From NCBI GenBank assembly GCA_036498265.1, contig DASYFT010000018.1, forward strand, positions 124,001 to 188,000: a DNA stretch of 64,000 bases. Reading direction: 5' to 3'. Shown in pieces: positions 1 through 8,721 of this stretch. The notes under the pieces were generated by a model. It did no database searches and had not been told where the DNA came from. It worked only from the letters and a program-made list of their open reading frames with translations. The first letter of the stretch is position 1; every line of letters starts with the position of its first letter. This DNA is from Palsa-744 sp036498265. Lineage in GTDB: Bacteria > Actinomycetota > Thermoleophilia > Solirubrobacterales > Solirubrobacteraceae. Position numbers and translations under genes: made by a program.

Positions 1-648
1 CACCACGATGAACACCTGCAGCGCCAGGTCGGCGATGACCAGCACGCCGACGCGCCGCGCGCGGCGCCCGCCGAAGCCGCGGATGTTCGCCAGCACGACG
101 AACGCGATGAAGGCCAGCGCGAGCCCGAGCGAGGTGCCCCGGTCCCCCAGCTCCCCCCAGAAGACCCGCAGGTACTGGGTCGCCGAGAAGGCCGTCACGG
201 CGATCAGGATCGTGTAGTCCAGCAGGATCGCCCAGCCGGCTATGAAGCTGACGAGCTCGTTGAAGGCGTAGCGGGCGAAGACCGTGGAGCCGCTTCGCTC
301 GGGGTGCATCGCCGCACCCTCCGCGTAGGTCGCCGCGGTCAGCGCGAACATCACGGCCGCGATCAGGAACACGAGCGGTGTGAGGCCGAGCGCGTGACCG
401 GCGATGACTCCGAGCGAGAAGTAGATGGCGCTCGCGAGCGACGTGTAGACGATCACGAACAGGAGCGGCGAGCCGATGCTGCGGCGCACGATCACGCGCG
501 ATCGGGCGGCGAGCTCGTGGGCGGCGTGCTCGGCGTCCGATTCAGCCCGCTCGACGGGGGCCTGCGAATCTCCCGGTCCGGAGCCGTCCGGCGGCGCGGA
601 CCCGCCCGGGCGCGCGCCGTCCTCGCCGGAGGGGGGCGTGCCGCTCAT
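1..648 (-). CDS. APC-superfamily permease, N-terminal 216 residues (cut by window edge)
   Basis: Reading leftward from the ATG at 648-646, the frame is open to the window edge, so only the N-terminus is present. A hydrophilic, Gly/Pro-rich head of about 50 residues is followed by membrane helices of the amino-acid/polyamine/cation (APC) superfamily. The segments HALGLTPLVFL, TAATYAEGAAM and FARYAFNELVSFIAGWA align with the two permeases at 36,145-38,052 and 40,427-42,334, making this a third, more diverged paralogue. The start overlaps the stop of the upstream 65-residue membrane protein (ATGA), so the two are probably co-translated. The substrate cannot be read from the sequence, and whether it carries a C-terminal UspA domain like its paralogues is outside the window. 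Confidence 0.85.
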   Translation of the reverse strand, partial: MSGTPPSGEDGARPGGSAPPDGSGPGDSQAPVERAESDAEHAAHELAARSRVIVRRSIGSPLLFVIVYTSLASAIYFSLGVIAGHALGLTPLVFLIAAVMFALTAATYAEGAAMHPERSGSTVFARYAFNELVSFIAGWAILLDYTILIAVTAFSATQYLRVFWGELGDRGTSLGLALAFIAFVVLANIRGFGGRRARRVGVLVIADLALQVFIVV

Positions 649-842
649 GCGCCCCGGCCCCGGCGCATCTCCACGTAGAGGCGGCCGATGCCGGCCGCCG
701 TGAACAGCACTCCCAGCAGCAGCCGCGGCGAGATCGCGCTGCCGCCTTCGACGACGGTCTCCACGACCAGCGCCAAGCCGATCGCCAGCATCAGCAGCGA
801 GAACACCATGGTGGCGGTGCGGTGCGCCTGTGGGCCGGTCAT
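645..842 (-). CDS. Small two-helix membrane protein
   Basis: A 65-residue protein with two predicted membrane helices (about residues 12-30 and 38-55), a short basic N-terminus and a basic tail ending RRGRGA. No family is recognised. Its stop overlaps the start of the APC permease by ATGA, suggesting an accessory or merely co-transcribed role. Coding on this strand is supported by the overlap and by the clean alternation of hydrophobic and charged segments. Function unknown. Confidence 0.6.
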   Translation of the reverse strand: MTGPQAHRTATMVFSLLMLAIGLALVVETVVEGGSAISPRLLLGVLFTAAGIGRLYVEMRRGRGA

Positions 843-933
843 CTCAGCGGAGCTTAGGTCCTATCGAACCGCTCGGCGGAGATCCGGACGGCCCGCGCGG
901 CCGGTCCGTCGGAGCGCCACGACGACGGCAATC

Positions 934-3009
934 TCAGGTGATCAGCGGGATGATCAGGATGGCCACGATGTTCGCCACCTTGATCATCGGGTTGATGGCC
1001 GGACCGGCGGTGTCCTTGAAGGGGTCGCCGACGGTGTCGCCGGTCACCGAGGCGGCGTGCGCGTCCGATCCCTTGCCCCCGTACGCGCCGTCCTCGATCA
1101 GCTTCTTGGCGTTGTCCCAGGCGCCGCCGCCCGCGGTCATCAGCACGGCGAAGTAGAAGCCCACCACGATCACGCCGATGAGTAGCCCGCCGAGCGCCTG
1201 CTGGTCGATCAGCCCGACGATCAGCGTGAGCCCGATCGGCAGCAGCGACGGCAGGATCATCTCCCGCTGGGCCGTGCGCGTGACGATGTCCACGGTCGTC
1301 GCGTAGTCGGGGTCTTCGGTGCCCTCCATGATCCCCGGGTGCTCGCGGAACTGGCGCCGCACCTCCTCGACGACGGCTCCGCCGGCGCGCCCGACAGCCT
1401 CGATGGAGAGCGATGCGAACAGGCCGACCATCAGGCCTCCGAGGATCAGCCCGATGAGCACGGGAGGTTCGTTGATGCCGAAAGACAGCGCGTGCCCGAT
1501 CTTGCCCTCGAGTTCTTTCTGGAAGCCCGCGAAGAGCACGACGGCGGCCAGCACGGCGGAGCCGATCGCATAGCCCTTGGTGACCGCCTTTGTGGTGTTG
1601 CCGACCGCGTCGAGGCGGTCTGTCACCTTGCGCACGTCCTCGGGCAGGTCGGCCATCTCGGCGATGCCTCCCGCGTTGTCCGTGACAGGGCCGAACGCAT
1701 CCAGGGCGACGATGAGACCGGTGAGCGACAGCAGTCCCATGACGGCCACGCCGATGCCGTAGATGCCGGTCACTCCGCCACCCGCGAGCTTCCAAGCGCC
1801 GAAGATCCCGAGCACGATCACGATCGCCGGCAGCGCCGTGGCCTGCAGGCCCGAGGAGAAGCCCTGGATGATGTTCGTGGCGTGGCCCGTGATCGACGCT
1901 TTCGCGGTCTTCTTGACCGGCGAGAAGCGCGTCGAGGTGTAGTAGTCGGTGATCACGAACAGGAACGCGGTGACTGCGATCCCGATCAGCGAGCAGAGGT
2001 ACAGCCGGGTCCAGCTCGGCGCGTTGACGGTTTCGCCCACCACGCGGAAGCTGAGGTTGCGCATCAGCCAGTAGGTGATCGGGGCGAAGGCCCCGGCGGC
2101 GAGCACACCGGAGACGATGAGGCCCTGGTAGAGGGCGCGCTCGACGTTACCTGAGCGCGAGCGCACCGCGAACGTCCCGATGATCGAGGCGATGATCGCT
2201 GCGCCGCCGAGCACCAGCGGGTAGATCGCAACGCGGGTGGACTCGTGGAAGGTGAGCACGCCCAGCAGGATCACGGCGACCGCGGTGACCGCGTAGGTCT
2301 CGAACAGGTCGGCGGCCATTCCGGCGCAGTCGCCGACGTTGTCGCCCACGTTGTCGGCGATCGTCGCCGGGTTGCGCGGGTCGTCCTCGGGGATGCCCGC
2401 CTCGACCTTGCCGACGAGGTCCGCCCCGACGTCGGCCGCCTTGGTGAAGATGCCGCCGCCGAGTCGGGCGAAGACGGAGATGAGCGAGCCGCCGAAGCCG
2501 AGGCCGACGAGCGCGTCCACGGCCGTCTTCGGGCTGTCGTTGAACCACGAGGTAAGCACGCCGTAGTAGCCGGCCACCCCGATCAGCGCGAGCCCCACCA
2601 CGAGCAGACCGGTGATCGCCCCGCCCTGGAACGCGGCACGGAGGGCCGGCGTGACGCCGCGGCGCGCGGCCTCGGCGACGCGGGCGTTGGCGCGGACCGA
2701 CACGTTCATGCCTATGTAGCCGGTGGAGCCGGAGAGGATGCCGCCGATCAGGAAGCCAACGGCGACCGCGATGTTCTGGATCAGCAGCAGCGCGACGAAC
2801 AGCACGACACCGACGGCGGCGATCGTCGTGTACTGACGGTTCAGGTATGCGCGGGCACCCTGCTGAACCGCGAGCGAGATGGCCTGCATCCGCTCGTTGC
2901 CCGGCGAAAGGGCCAGCAGGGATCGCGTCGTCACGAGGCCGTACACGACGGCGCAAGCGGCGCATACGAGGGCGACGACGACCCCATGGTTCGTCAGAAA
3001 GCTGCTCAA
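934..3009 (-). CDS. hppA: Membrane proton-translocating pyrophosphatase, K+-independent type
   Basis: A 691-residue integral membrane H+-PPase that hydrolyses cytoplasmic pyrophosphate and pumps protons. The catalytic signature is intact: GGGIFTKAADVGADLVGK, followed by EDDPRNPATIADNVGDNVGD and CAGMAADLFE. In the segment GNTTKAVTKG the Lys and the second Thr replace the Ala and Gly of K+-dependent enzymes, the accepted hallmark of the K+-independent subfamily. The chosen start is TTG at 3009, preceded by GGAGGA at a good distance; the protein opens MSSFLTNHG and goes directly into the first helix. It ends IIPLIT at the expected family length. It appears monocistronic, with its promoter presumably in the 160 bp to the right. 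Confidence 0.97.
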   Translation of the reverse strand: MSSFLTNHGVVVALVCAACAVVYGLVTTRSLLALSPGNERMQAISLAVQQGARAYLNRQYTTIAAVGVVLFVALLLIQNIAVAVGFLIGGILSGSTGYIGMNVSVRANARVAEAARRGVTPALRAAFQGGAITGLLVVGLALIGVAGYYGVLTSWFNDSPKTAVDALVGLGFGGSLISVFARLGGGIFTKAADVGADLVGKVEAGIPEDDPRNPATIADNVGDNVGDCAGMAADLFETYAVTAVAVILLGVLTFHESTRVAIYPLVLGGAAIIASIIGTFAVRSRSGNVERALYQGLIVSGVLAAGAFAPITYWLMRNLSFRVVGETVNAPSWTRLYLCSLIGIAVTAFLFVITDYYTSTRFSPVKKTAKASITGHATNIIQGFSSGLQATALPAIVIVLGIFGAWKLAGGGVTGIYGIGVAVMGLLSLTGLIVALDAFGPVTDNAGGIAEMADLPEDVRKVTDRLDAVGNTTKAVTKGYAIGSAVLAAVVLFAGFQKELEGKIGHALSFGINEPPVLIGLILGGLMVGLFASLSIEAVGRAGGAVVEEVRRQFREHPGIMEGTEDPDYATTVDIVTRTAQREMILPSLLPIGLTLIVGLIDQQALGGLLIGVIVVGFYFAVLMTAGGGAWDNAKKLIEDGAYGGKGSDAHAASVTGDTVGDPFKDTAGPAINPMIKVANIVAILIIPLIT

Positions 3010-3170
3010 CAGAAATCCTCCGCGGTCTGATTTGCGTGCCGCGCGAGGATGTTCGCGCGCACGTTTGACGCCCGGATCTGCTCAGCAAGCGTCCGTCCGG
3101 GGCAAACGCGGGCGCAGTCTATCGTGCCGGCCGACGACGTGCCCGCCAGCAGCCGCGGTGCGATGGCCCA

Positions 3171-3767
3171 TCACCGTCCGGGGACCCAGAGCCTCCCGCT
3201 CGACACAGCCGGGCCCTCGCCCGGCGAGTCCTCCCCCTCGGCGGGCTGCCCCTCGCGCCCGGACGCCGGCCCCTTTTCGGTACCCACTCCCCCTTGCTCC
3301 GCGCCGGCGGGCCCTCCCGAGGCCTGCACCTCGCGCGCGTACGCCATCTGCAGCTGCGAGAGGGCATCTCGAAGCGAGCGCAGTTCCTGGGCCGGGATGC
3401 TCCGTTCGAGGATCGCCAGCAGCGACCTCACCGCATCGATCGCGTCGCGCACCTGGTCGAGGTCGCGATCCGTCCCCGCGGCGCCGGAGGCCGCGCCCGC
3501 GTCGGCGCCGGCGCCGGCGTCGGCACCTCCGACGGGCCCGAGGCGGCGGGCGCCGATGTTGAGCAGCGAGACGACCGCCTGGGCGATCATGTCCGTGCTG
3601 GTGATCCGGTTCAGTTCGGCCTCGTAGGCCGCGCGGAGCTCCTCTTCGCTCGGCTGGCCGGGTCCGGGTCCGCCGGCCGGCTCGGCAGCCGGCCCGCTCG
3701 CACCTGGATCTCCGCTCGCTGCGGCGGCGCCGGGGTCGGCGCTCTGCTCGTCCGCGTCGGGGCTCAT
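3171..3767 (-). CDS. DUF1844-like small acidic protein
   Basis: 198 residues starting at ATG 3767, preceded by AGGAGGTGACGGT; longer readings are rejected because this ribosome-binding site is so good. Residues 1-45 and the C-terminal third are low complexity (Ala/Gly/Pro/Asp). The centre contains YEAELNRITSTDMIAQAVV and a helical segment DLDQVRDAIDAVRSLLAILE, followed by ELRSLRDALSQLQMAYARE. These resemble the short all-helical DUF1844 family, whose function is unknown. The start overlaps the stop of the YbdK-type ligase by 4 bp, so the two are translationally coupled. The family assignment is by eye only. Confidence 0.7.
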   Translation of the reverse strand: MSPDADEQSADPGAAAASGDPGASGPAAEPAGGPGPGQPSEEELRAAYEAELNRITSTDMIAQAVVSLLNIGARRLGPVGGADAGAGADAGAASGAAGTDRDLDQVRDAIDAVRSLLAILERSIPAQELRSLRDALSQLQMAYAREVQASGGPAGAEQGGVGTEKGPASGREGQPAEGEDSPGEGPAVSSGRLWVPGR

Positions 3768-4912
3768 ACCGTCACCTCCTGTGGATAGGTCTCTCTTGTC
3801 TCGGTCACCGAGGCGGCGAACACCTCCTCGCGCGTGGCGCCCGAGTCGATCATGCGGCGCTGGCGCTGGGCGCCGTTGCGCTCCGGGAAGACGGGTTCGA
3901 TCCCGAGCTCGGCTCGCACCGGCGCCGTCCATCTCAGCAACCGGTCGATCGCCTCGCGGGCCGGGTACTCCTCGGCCCGCTCCAGGTCGATCAGCCGGCC
4001 GTCCAGGCCGTAGCGGGTCGCCCTCCAGACGTTCTCCTCGATCAGCCGGCGCGCGGGATCGCCCGACGGCACGCCTTCATCGATGTCGCGCAGCGCCTGG
4101 GCGACCGTCGCGACCATCAGCGAGGCCAGCGCCTCCGACTCCGCGGCCGTGGACTGCGCATCACAGATGCGCACCTCGACCGTTCCGAAGCTGAAGTGCG
4201 GGCGCACGGACCACCACACCTGGGTGAACTCGACTATCGACCGGGTCCGGATCAGGAACTCGATGTACTCACGGTAGGCCGCCCAGCCGCCGAAGACGTC
4301 CGGGATGCCGCAGCGCGGGAAGCTCTTGGTGAAGCTCTGGGTGCGCGCCGAATGCAGGCCGCTGTCGCGCCCGTCGAGGTAGGGGGAGTTCGCGGAGATC
4401 GCCAGCAGCAGCGGCAGCACCGGTCGCAGCCGGTCGCAGGCTCGAACCGCCCGGTCGATGCCCCGCACCCCCATGTGGATGTGCAGGCTGAAGGTGTTGT
4501 TGCGCCAGGCGACGTACTTGAGCTCCTCCTCCACGCGGCGGTAGTGCTCGGTGTCGATGATCGGCTGCTCGCGGTAGTCCGCCCACGGGTGGGTGCCGGT
4601 CGCGCCAAGAGCAACGCCGTGTGCCGCGGCGAGCGCGAACAGGCTCGCGCGGCGCTCGCGCTGATGGGCGAGCGCATCCTGCAGGTCCGCTCCGGCGCCC
4701 GAGATGATCTCGATCTCCGAGGAGATCAGCTCTCCGGTGACGGCGTCCTGCAGCACCGGATCGAGCGCAGCGGCAGCCCGCAGCTCCTCGAACCGGGGCA
4801 GCAGGTCGAGCGTCTGCGGGTGCAGGATGGAGAACTCCTCCTCCAGACCCACCGTGAGGTCGGACGCCTCGGCGAACGTCTCGTCCGCTCGGTCTAGATC
4901 CTGGCTGTTCAT
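3764..4912 (-). CDS. YbdK-type carboxylate-amine ligase (glutamate-cysteine ligase 2 family)
   Basis: 382 residues of the GCS2/YbdK fold, ATP-dependent ligases that join a carboxylate to an amine. The N-terminal VGLEEEFSILHP carries the characteristic metal/ATP-binding acidic cluster. SLHIHMGVRG, NSPYLDGRDSGLHSAR and TVEVRICDAQST are the other conserved blocks. Length is normal for the family. Proteins of this type are commonly annotated as putative glutamate-cysteine ligases, but the physiological substrate is generally unproven, so I do not claim glutathione synthesis. Translationally coupled to the downstream DUF1844-like gene through an ATGA overlap. Confidence 0.9.
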   Translation of the reverse strand: MNSQDLDRADETFAEASDLTVGLEEEFSILHPQTLDLLPRFEELRAAAALDPVLQDAVTGELISSEIEIISGAGADLQDALAHQRERRASLFALAAAHGVALGATGTHPWADYREQPIIDTEHYRRVEEELKYVAWRNNTFSLHIHMGVRGIDRAVRACDRLRPVLPLLLAISANSPYLDGRDSGLHSARTQSFTKSFPRCGIPDVFGGWAAYREYIEFLIRTRSIVEFTQVWWSVRPHFSFGTVEVRICDAQSTAAESEALASLMVATVAQALRDIDEGVPSGDPARRLIEENVWRATRYGLDGRLIDLERAEEYPAREAIDRLLRWTAPVRAELGIEPVFPERNGAQRQRRMIDSGATREEVFAASVTETRETYPQEVTV

Positions 4913-4987
4913 CGCATCGGGTCTGCGGGGATGGTCGCGGTGAGGGCCCTCGGGCCAGCGGTGTCGCGCCCGGAGCGGGCGGCTTCC

Positions 4988-5668
4988 TCACGTCAGGTAG
5001 AAGTACAGCGCATACAAGAGGTCCACCGCCGGGCTGGAGGTGTGCACGGTCACCTCCGGCGGCACGTCGAGCAGCGACTCCGAGTAGTTGAAGATGATCT
5101 TCACCCCGGAGTCGACCAGCTCGTCCGCCAGCCCTTGGGCCGCCTGGTTGGGCACGGCCAGCACTCCCACGACGATGTCCTCGTCCTCGACGACCTGGCG
5201 CAGGTCGGAGATGTGGCGCACGAGCTGGTTCCCGAGCGGGGTTCCGACCTTGGCGTCGTCGACGTCGAAGATAGAGACAACGCGAAAGCCGTGGTCGGCG
5301 AAGATTTCCGAGGAGGCGATCGCCTTCCCGAGGTGGCCGGCGCCGATCAGCGCGATGTTGTGCTGGCCGGCGGTCCGCAGGATCTTGCGGATCTGCGAGA
5401 CGAGCGCCTCGACGTTGTAGCCCACGCCGCGCTTGCCGAACTTCCCGAATCCGGAGAGATCACGGCGTATCTGGGTGGAGTTGACGTGCGTGTAGTCGGA
5501 GAGCTCCTGCGAGGAGATCGTCTCCTTGCCCATCTTCTTGGCCTGTGTGAGCACCTGCAGGTAGCGCGACAGGCGTGCCGCCACGCCCAGGGACAGACGC
5601 TCGCTGGAGGACACCCTGCCGTCCCGCTCTATCTCGGGGGCGCCGGTCGTGGGGTCTCCGTAGGTCAT
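4988..5668 (-). CDS. rex: Redox-sensing transcriptional repressor Rex
   Basis: 226 residues from ATG 5668. The N-terminal winged helix (about residues 18-85) contains YTHVNSTQIRRDLSGFGKFG, the Rex DNA-recognition region. It is followed by the Rossmann motif LIGAGHLGKAI and IFDVDDAKVG, which bind NAD(H). Rex releases its operators when NADH/NAD+ rises and usually controls fermentation, respiration and NAD genes. Longer upstream starts are rejected because ATG 5668 sits in an ATGA overlap with the glutaredoxin-like gene and the preceding in-frame residues are basic and unstructured. Co-translation with a thiol redox protein fits a shared redox-response role. Confidence 0.96.
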   Translation of the reverse strand: MTYGDPTTGAPEIERDGRVSSSERLSLGVAARLSRYLQVLTQAKKMGKETISSQELSDYTHVNSTQIRRDLSGFGKFGKRGVGYNVEALVSQIRKILRTAGQHNIALIGAGHLGKAIASSEIFADHGFRVVSIFDVDDAKVGTPLGNQLVRHISDLRQVVEDEDIVVGVLAVPNQAAQGLADELVDSGVKIIFNYSESLLDVPPEVTVHTSSPAVDLLYALYFYLT

Positions 5669-5952
5669 CGTCGGGACTCTAGACGCTCGCGCACGACCGA
5701 CTCCTCGACGAAGTACTGGCACAGCTCCTCGCCATCGACGGCGACGACCGGTATGCGGTCGAAATAGCGGCGGTGAAGCGTCTCCTCCGCGGTGATGTCG
5801 CGCTCCTCGAGCGTGAAGCCGAGCTCCCCCTGCAACCGTCGCAGCTCCGCCATTGCCTGATCGCACAGGTGGCAGTCGGGCTTGGAGTACACGATCACCC
5901 TGGCCGCACCGTCGTCGATGCGTCCGATGCCCACGCCCTCGCCGGCTGCCAT
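5665..5952 (-). CDS. Glutaredoxin-like thiol-disulfide protein
   Basis: 95 residues with a thioredoxin/glutaredoxin fold. The active-site-like motif is CHLC in VIVYSKPDCHLCDQAM, followed by the cis-Pro region RIPVVAVDGEEL. Its size and the CxxC after YSKPDC fit the short glutaredoxin family (DUF836-like). It probably acts in thiol-disulfide exchange in the cytoplasm; its reductant is unknown. The stop overlaps the rex start (ATGA). The start at ATG 5952 is the first convincing one; the first 15 residues are poorly conserved in character and a later start is possible. Confidence 0.85.
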   Translation of the reverse strand: MAAGEGVGIGRIDDGAARVIVYSKPDCHLCDQAMAELRRLQGELGFTLEERDITAEETLHRRYFDRIPVVAVDGEELCQYFVEESVVRERLESRR

Positions 5953-5985
5953 GCCAGCACCGAGTCTAGCTCCGGGTGAGCCCCC

Positions 5986-6252
5986 CTACGGCGCGGTGCT
6001 GCGGTACCGGCGCGCGCTCGCGCGCTCCGCGTCCGCCGCCAGCAGGCACTCGAGGGCCACGTGCATGTCGCCCGCGACAGCCTCAAGCAGGACGACACCG
6101 CGGCGGGCGATCCGGTCTCCGAACTGGACGAATGCCGCTCGGAACCGGCCATCGTGTCCCGTGCCGGTCAGTAGCTCGGCGTCCCGCGCGAAGGCTCGCT
6201 CCTGAAGCTCGCCTTCCAGGTCCTCGAGCGTCCTGGCTTGGAGTTGACCCAT
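5986..6252 (-). CDS. Hypothetical 88-residue protein
   Basis: An open frame of 88 residues starting MGQLQARTLEDLEGELQERA, largely helical and rich in Ala/Arg/Glu, with no recognised domain. It lies 33 bp upstream of the glutaredoxin-rex pair on the same strand, so it could be the first gene of that operon. In such GC-rich DNA spurious frames of this size are common. The support is operon-like spacing, strand and a mixed amphipathic composition rather than any homology. Confidence 0.45.
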   Translation of the reverse strand: MGQLQARTLEDLEGELQERAFARDAELLTGTGHDGRFRAAFVQFGDRIARRGVVLLEAVAGDMHVALECLLAADAERASARRYRSTAP

Positions 6253-6378
6253 CTACGGCCTCGGATGCTAATGGCCAGGTCGGTCGTAGGTCAAGGGCGG
6301 CGCCGGGCGATTCCGGAAACGGCTCCAGCAAGCCGGATACGACCTCGTCGGCGCCGCCCGGCCCGCGGCCGGAGCGCT

Positions 6379-7413
6379 TCAGCGCGGCCGCTCGCCGGTG
6401 GCGTAGGCGTCCAGGCCCAGGTAGTCGGGGTAGGCGAGCTGCTCGCCGAACCGGGCGGCGCTCGCGATCATCGCCGCGTTGTCGGTGCAGAGTGCGCGCG
6501 AGGGCACGTGGACGGTCGCGCCGAGCTCGCGCAGCCGGCGGCGCAGCTCGCCGTTGGCCGCCACACCGCCGCCGACGGCCAGCCGCTCGAGGCCGGTCTG
6601 CTCGAGCGCCTGCTCTACGCGCGCCATGAGGATGTCCACGATCGCCGCCTGATAGGACGCCGCCAGGTCGGCCGCGCTCGCGGTCGCCTCCTCGTCGGAG
6701 AGCTCGCGGAGCTTGTACAGCAGCGCGGTCTTAAGGCCGGCGAACGAGAAGTCGAGGCTCCGCTCGAACTCCCCGCGCCCGGCTCCGCGGCCTCCGCGCG
6801 CTCGCTCCCGGCGCGAGCCCGGGAACGCGAAGGCCTCCGGATCCCCACCCGCGGCGAGCCGCTCGAGCGCCGCTCCGCCGGGGTAGCCCAGCCCCAGCAT
6901 CCGGGCACCCTTGTCGAAGGCCTCCCCGGCGGCGTCGTCGAGCGTGCGGCCGAGTACCGCGAAACCGTGGTGGCCGGTTACCCGGGCGAGCAGGGTGTGG
7001 CCGCCGCTCGCGATCAGGCAGAGGAACGGCGGCTCGAACACCTCGCCGTCGGCGAGGAAGTTCGCGGCGACATGCCCCTGCAAATGATCCACTGCTGCGA
7101 ACGGCAGCTGACGTGCGGCCGCGAGCGCCTTGCCGGCGGACAGGCCCACGAGCAGCGCGCCGACCAGCCCGGGGCCCTGCGTCGCGGCCACCAGCTCGAC
7201 CTCCTCGAGCGTCATCCCGGCGTCGTCCAGAGCCGCCGCCACCACCGCGTTGACCAGCTCGAGGTGGTGGCGCGAGGCGATCTCGGGCACCACGCCGCCG
7301 AAGCGCTCGTGCACCTCCTGGGAGGAGATGACGTTGGCGAGCATCGCCCCTTCTGAGTCGACCACGGCCGCGCAGGTGTCGTCGCAGCTCGTCTCCAGCG
7401 CCAGGATGCTCAT
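6379..7413 (-). CDS. tsaD: tRNA N6-adenosine threonylcarbamoyltransferase TsaD
   Basis: 344 residues from ATG 7413 (MSILALETSCDDTCAAVV). TsaD transfers the threonylcarbamoyl group to A37 of ANN-decoding tRNAs, together with TsaB and TsaE. Visible marks are the ASKHA nucleotide-binding start, the metal-binding HxxxH-type segment SRHHLELVNAV, ATQGPGLVGALLVG, ASGGHTLL and the C-terminal CTDNAAMIA. An upstream in-frame extension of 20 residues is rejected because the ATG overlaps the rimI stop (ATGA). Last gene of a four-gene t6A operon in which every junction overlaps. Confidence 0.97.
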   Translation of the reverse strand: MSILALETSCDDTCAAVVDSEGAMLANVISSQEVHERFGGVVPEIASRHHLELVNAVVAAALDDAGMTLEEVELVAATQGPGLVGALLVGLSAGKALAAARQLPFAAVDHLQGHVAANFLADGEVFEPPFLCLIASGGHTLLARVTGHHGFAVLGRTLDDAAGEAFDKGARMLGLGYPGGAALERLAAGGDPEAFAFPGSRRERARGGRGAGRGEFERSLDFSFAGLKTALLYKLRELSDEEATASAADLAASYQAAIVDILMARVEQALEQTGLERLAVGGGVAANGELRRRLRELGATVHVPSRALCTDNAAMIASAARFGEQLAYPDYLGLDAYATGERPR

Positions 7414-7949
7414 GCCGGCCGGGGGTTGGGCACGTCCTCGAGCGAGCCGGCGAGCGTCGCCGGCGTGCGCCACATCACGAGCGCGTCCTCGCCGTTGTCC
7501 TGGTAGTAGCGCCGGCGCATGCCCGCCGCGCGGAACCCCTCACGCTCGTACAGCCGGATCGCGACGCTGTTCGAGCGCCGCACCTCGAGGGTGAAGCGCG
7601 CCTGCGGGTCTTCCACCTCCGAGTACAGCTCCGCCAGCAGCGCGGAGGCCAGTCCCCGGCGCTGGCTGTCGGCGTCGACCGCCACGTTCATCACGTGCCA
7701 GACGGTGTCGTAGCGCGAGCAGATCAGGTACCCCACGAGCCGATCCTCGCCGTCCTCCCGGGAGACGGTCGCCGCAAGGCACACCCCCGAGGGCTTGGAT
7801 AGCTCGAGCACGAACATCGCCAGCGACCATGGCGTCGGGAAGACCCGGCGCTCTATGGCCATCACCTGCGGGAGGTCCGGATAGGCGAGGCGGCGGATCC
7901 TGACCGGAGGCGCCGGCTCGAACGGCGGTGCGATCGATCGCTCAGCCAC
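7410..7949 (-). CDS. rimI: Ribosomal-protein-alanine N-acetyltransferase RimI
   Basis: 179 residues of the GNAT fold. The core is recognisable: MAIERRVFPTPWSLAMF, then VMNVAVDADSQRRGLASALL containing the acetyl-CoA pyrophosphate-binding Q/R-x-x-G-x-A element, and NSVAIRLYEREGF. RimI acetylates the N-terminus of ribosomal protein S18 in E. coli; in many bacteria it sits between tsaB and tsaD as here. An N-terminal extension of about 15 residues precedes the domain. Overlaps tsaB by 8 bp upstream and tsaD by 4 bp downstream. Confidence 0.93.
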   Translation of the reverse strand: MAERSIAPPFEPAPPVRIRRLAYPDLPQVMAIERRVFPTPWSLAMFVLELSKPSGVCLAATVSREDGEDRLVGYLICSRYDTVWHVMNVAVDADSQRRGLASALLAELYSEVEDPQARFTLEVRRSNSVAIRLYEREGFRAAGMRRRYYQDNGEDALVMWRTPATLAGSLEDVPNPRPA

Positions 7950-8721
7950 GGGGCCCTCCGGCTGCGGCGGCCTCCAGTGCGAGCTCCGCGTCGGGACGGC
8001 GCCGGTAGTCGGGCAACAGGCGCTCGAGGCTCTCGGCCCGCTCCGCCACGGCGCCGAGCTCGCAGATCGCGGCGGCGCTCACCCGATGAAGCGGCGAGGA
8101 GTCCTCCGGGACGCGCACCGCGAGTGGCTCGAGCCGGTCGCGGAACCTGAGCGCCCCGTCGCCCACGGCGACCCACTGACGCCGCCCTCGTCCGCCCTGC
8201 GCATCCACCGCGGCCGGCAGCTCGGCGAGTGCCTCCGGCGCGAGAGCCCGCGCCTCCAGCAGCTCGACGGGCGCCCGGCCGCTCTCCGGGGCGTCGTAGG
8301 CGGCGGCGAACGCCTCACCGCGGCGCGCGTCGATGACCGCCAGCACGGCGGGCTCCCCGTCGTCCGCGGGGGCACCCGCGACGGCGGTCGCCTCCGCGAG
8401 CGCCGGCAGCGCAAGCGCCTGCAGGCTGGAGACGCCGGCCAGCTCGATCGACAGCGACTGCGCGAGCCCGCGCGCCGTTGCGAGGCCCACGCGCAGGCCC
8501 GTGAAGGTTCCCGGTCCCACGCCGACCGCGATCCGGTCGAGCTCGGGCCAGGCGACCCCCGCGGCGCCCAGCAGCTCGTGCGCCATCGCCAGCAGCCGCG
8601 TAGCGTGGCCGGGGTGTTGCCCCGGCTCCGGGTCGTCGCGCAGCTCCGTGGTCCTGCCGTCGGCCAGACGCAGCGCGACGGCTGTCGCAGATGTGGCCGT
8701 GTCGAGCCCCAGCAAGATCAT
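7942..8721 (-). CDS. tsaB: t6A-complex protein TsaB
   Basis: 259 residues. The N-terminal ASKHA lobe shows MILLGLDTATSATAVAL and the diagnostic VGVGPGTFTGLRVGLATARG. TsaB is a catalytically inactive TsaD paralogue that forms the TsaB-TsaD heterodimer for N6-threonylcarbamoyladenosine formation. The C-terminal half is shortened and Ala/Arg-rich, as is common in actinobacteria. The start overlaps the tsaE stop (ATGA) and the end overlaps rimI. Confidence 0.94.
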   Translation of the reverse strand: MILLGLDTATSATAVALRLADGRTTELRDDPEPGQHPGHATRLLAMAHELLGAAGVAWPELDRIAVGVGPGTFTGLRVGLATARGLAQSLSIELAGVSSLQALALPALAEATAVAGAPADDGEPAVLAVIDARRGEAFAAAYDAPESGRAPVELLEARALAPEALAELPAAVDAQGGRGRRQWVAVGDGALRFRDRLEPLAVRVPEDSSPLHRVSAAAICELGAVAERAESLERLLPDYRRRPDAELALEAAAAGGPRG

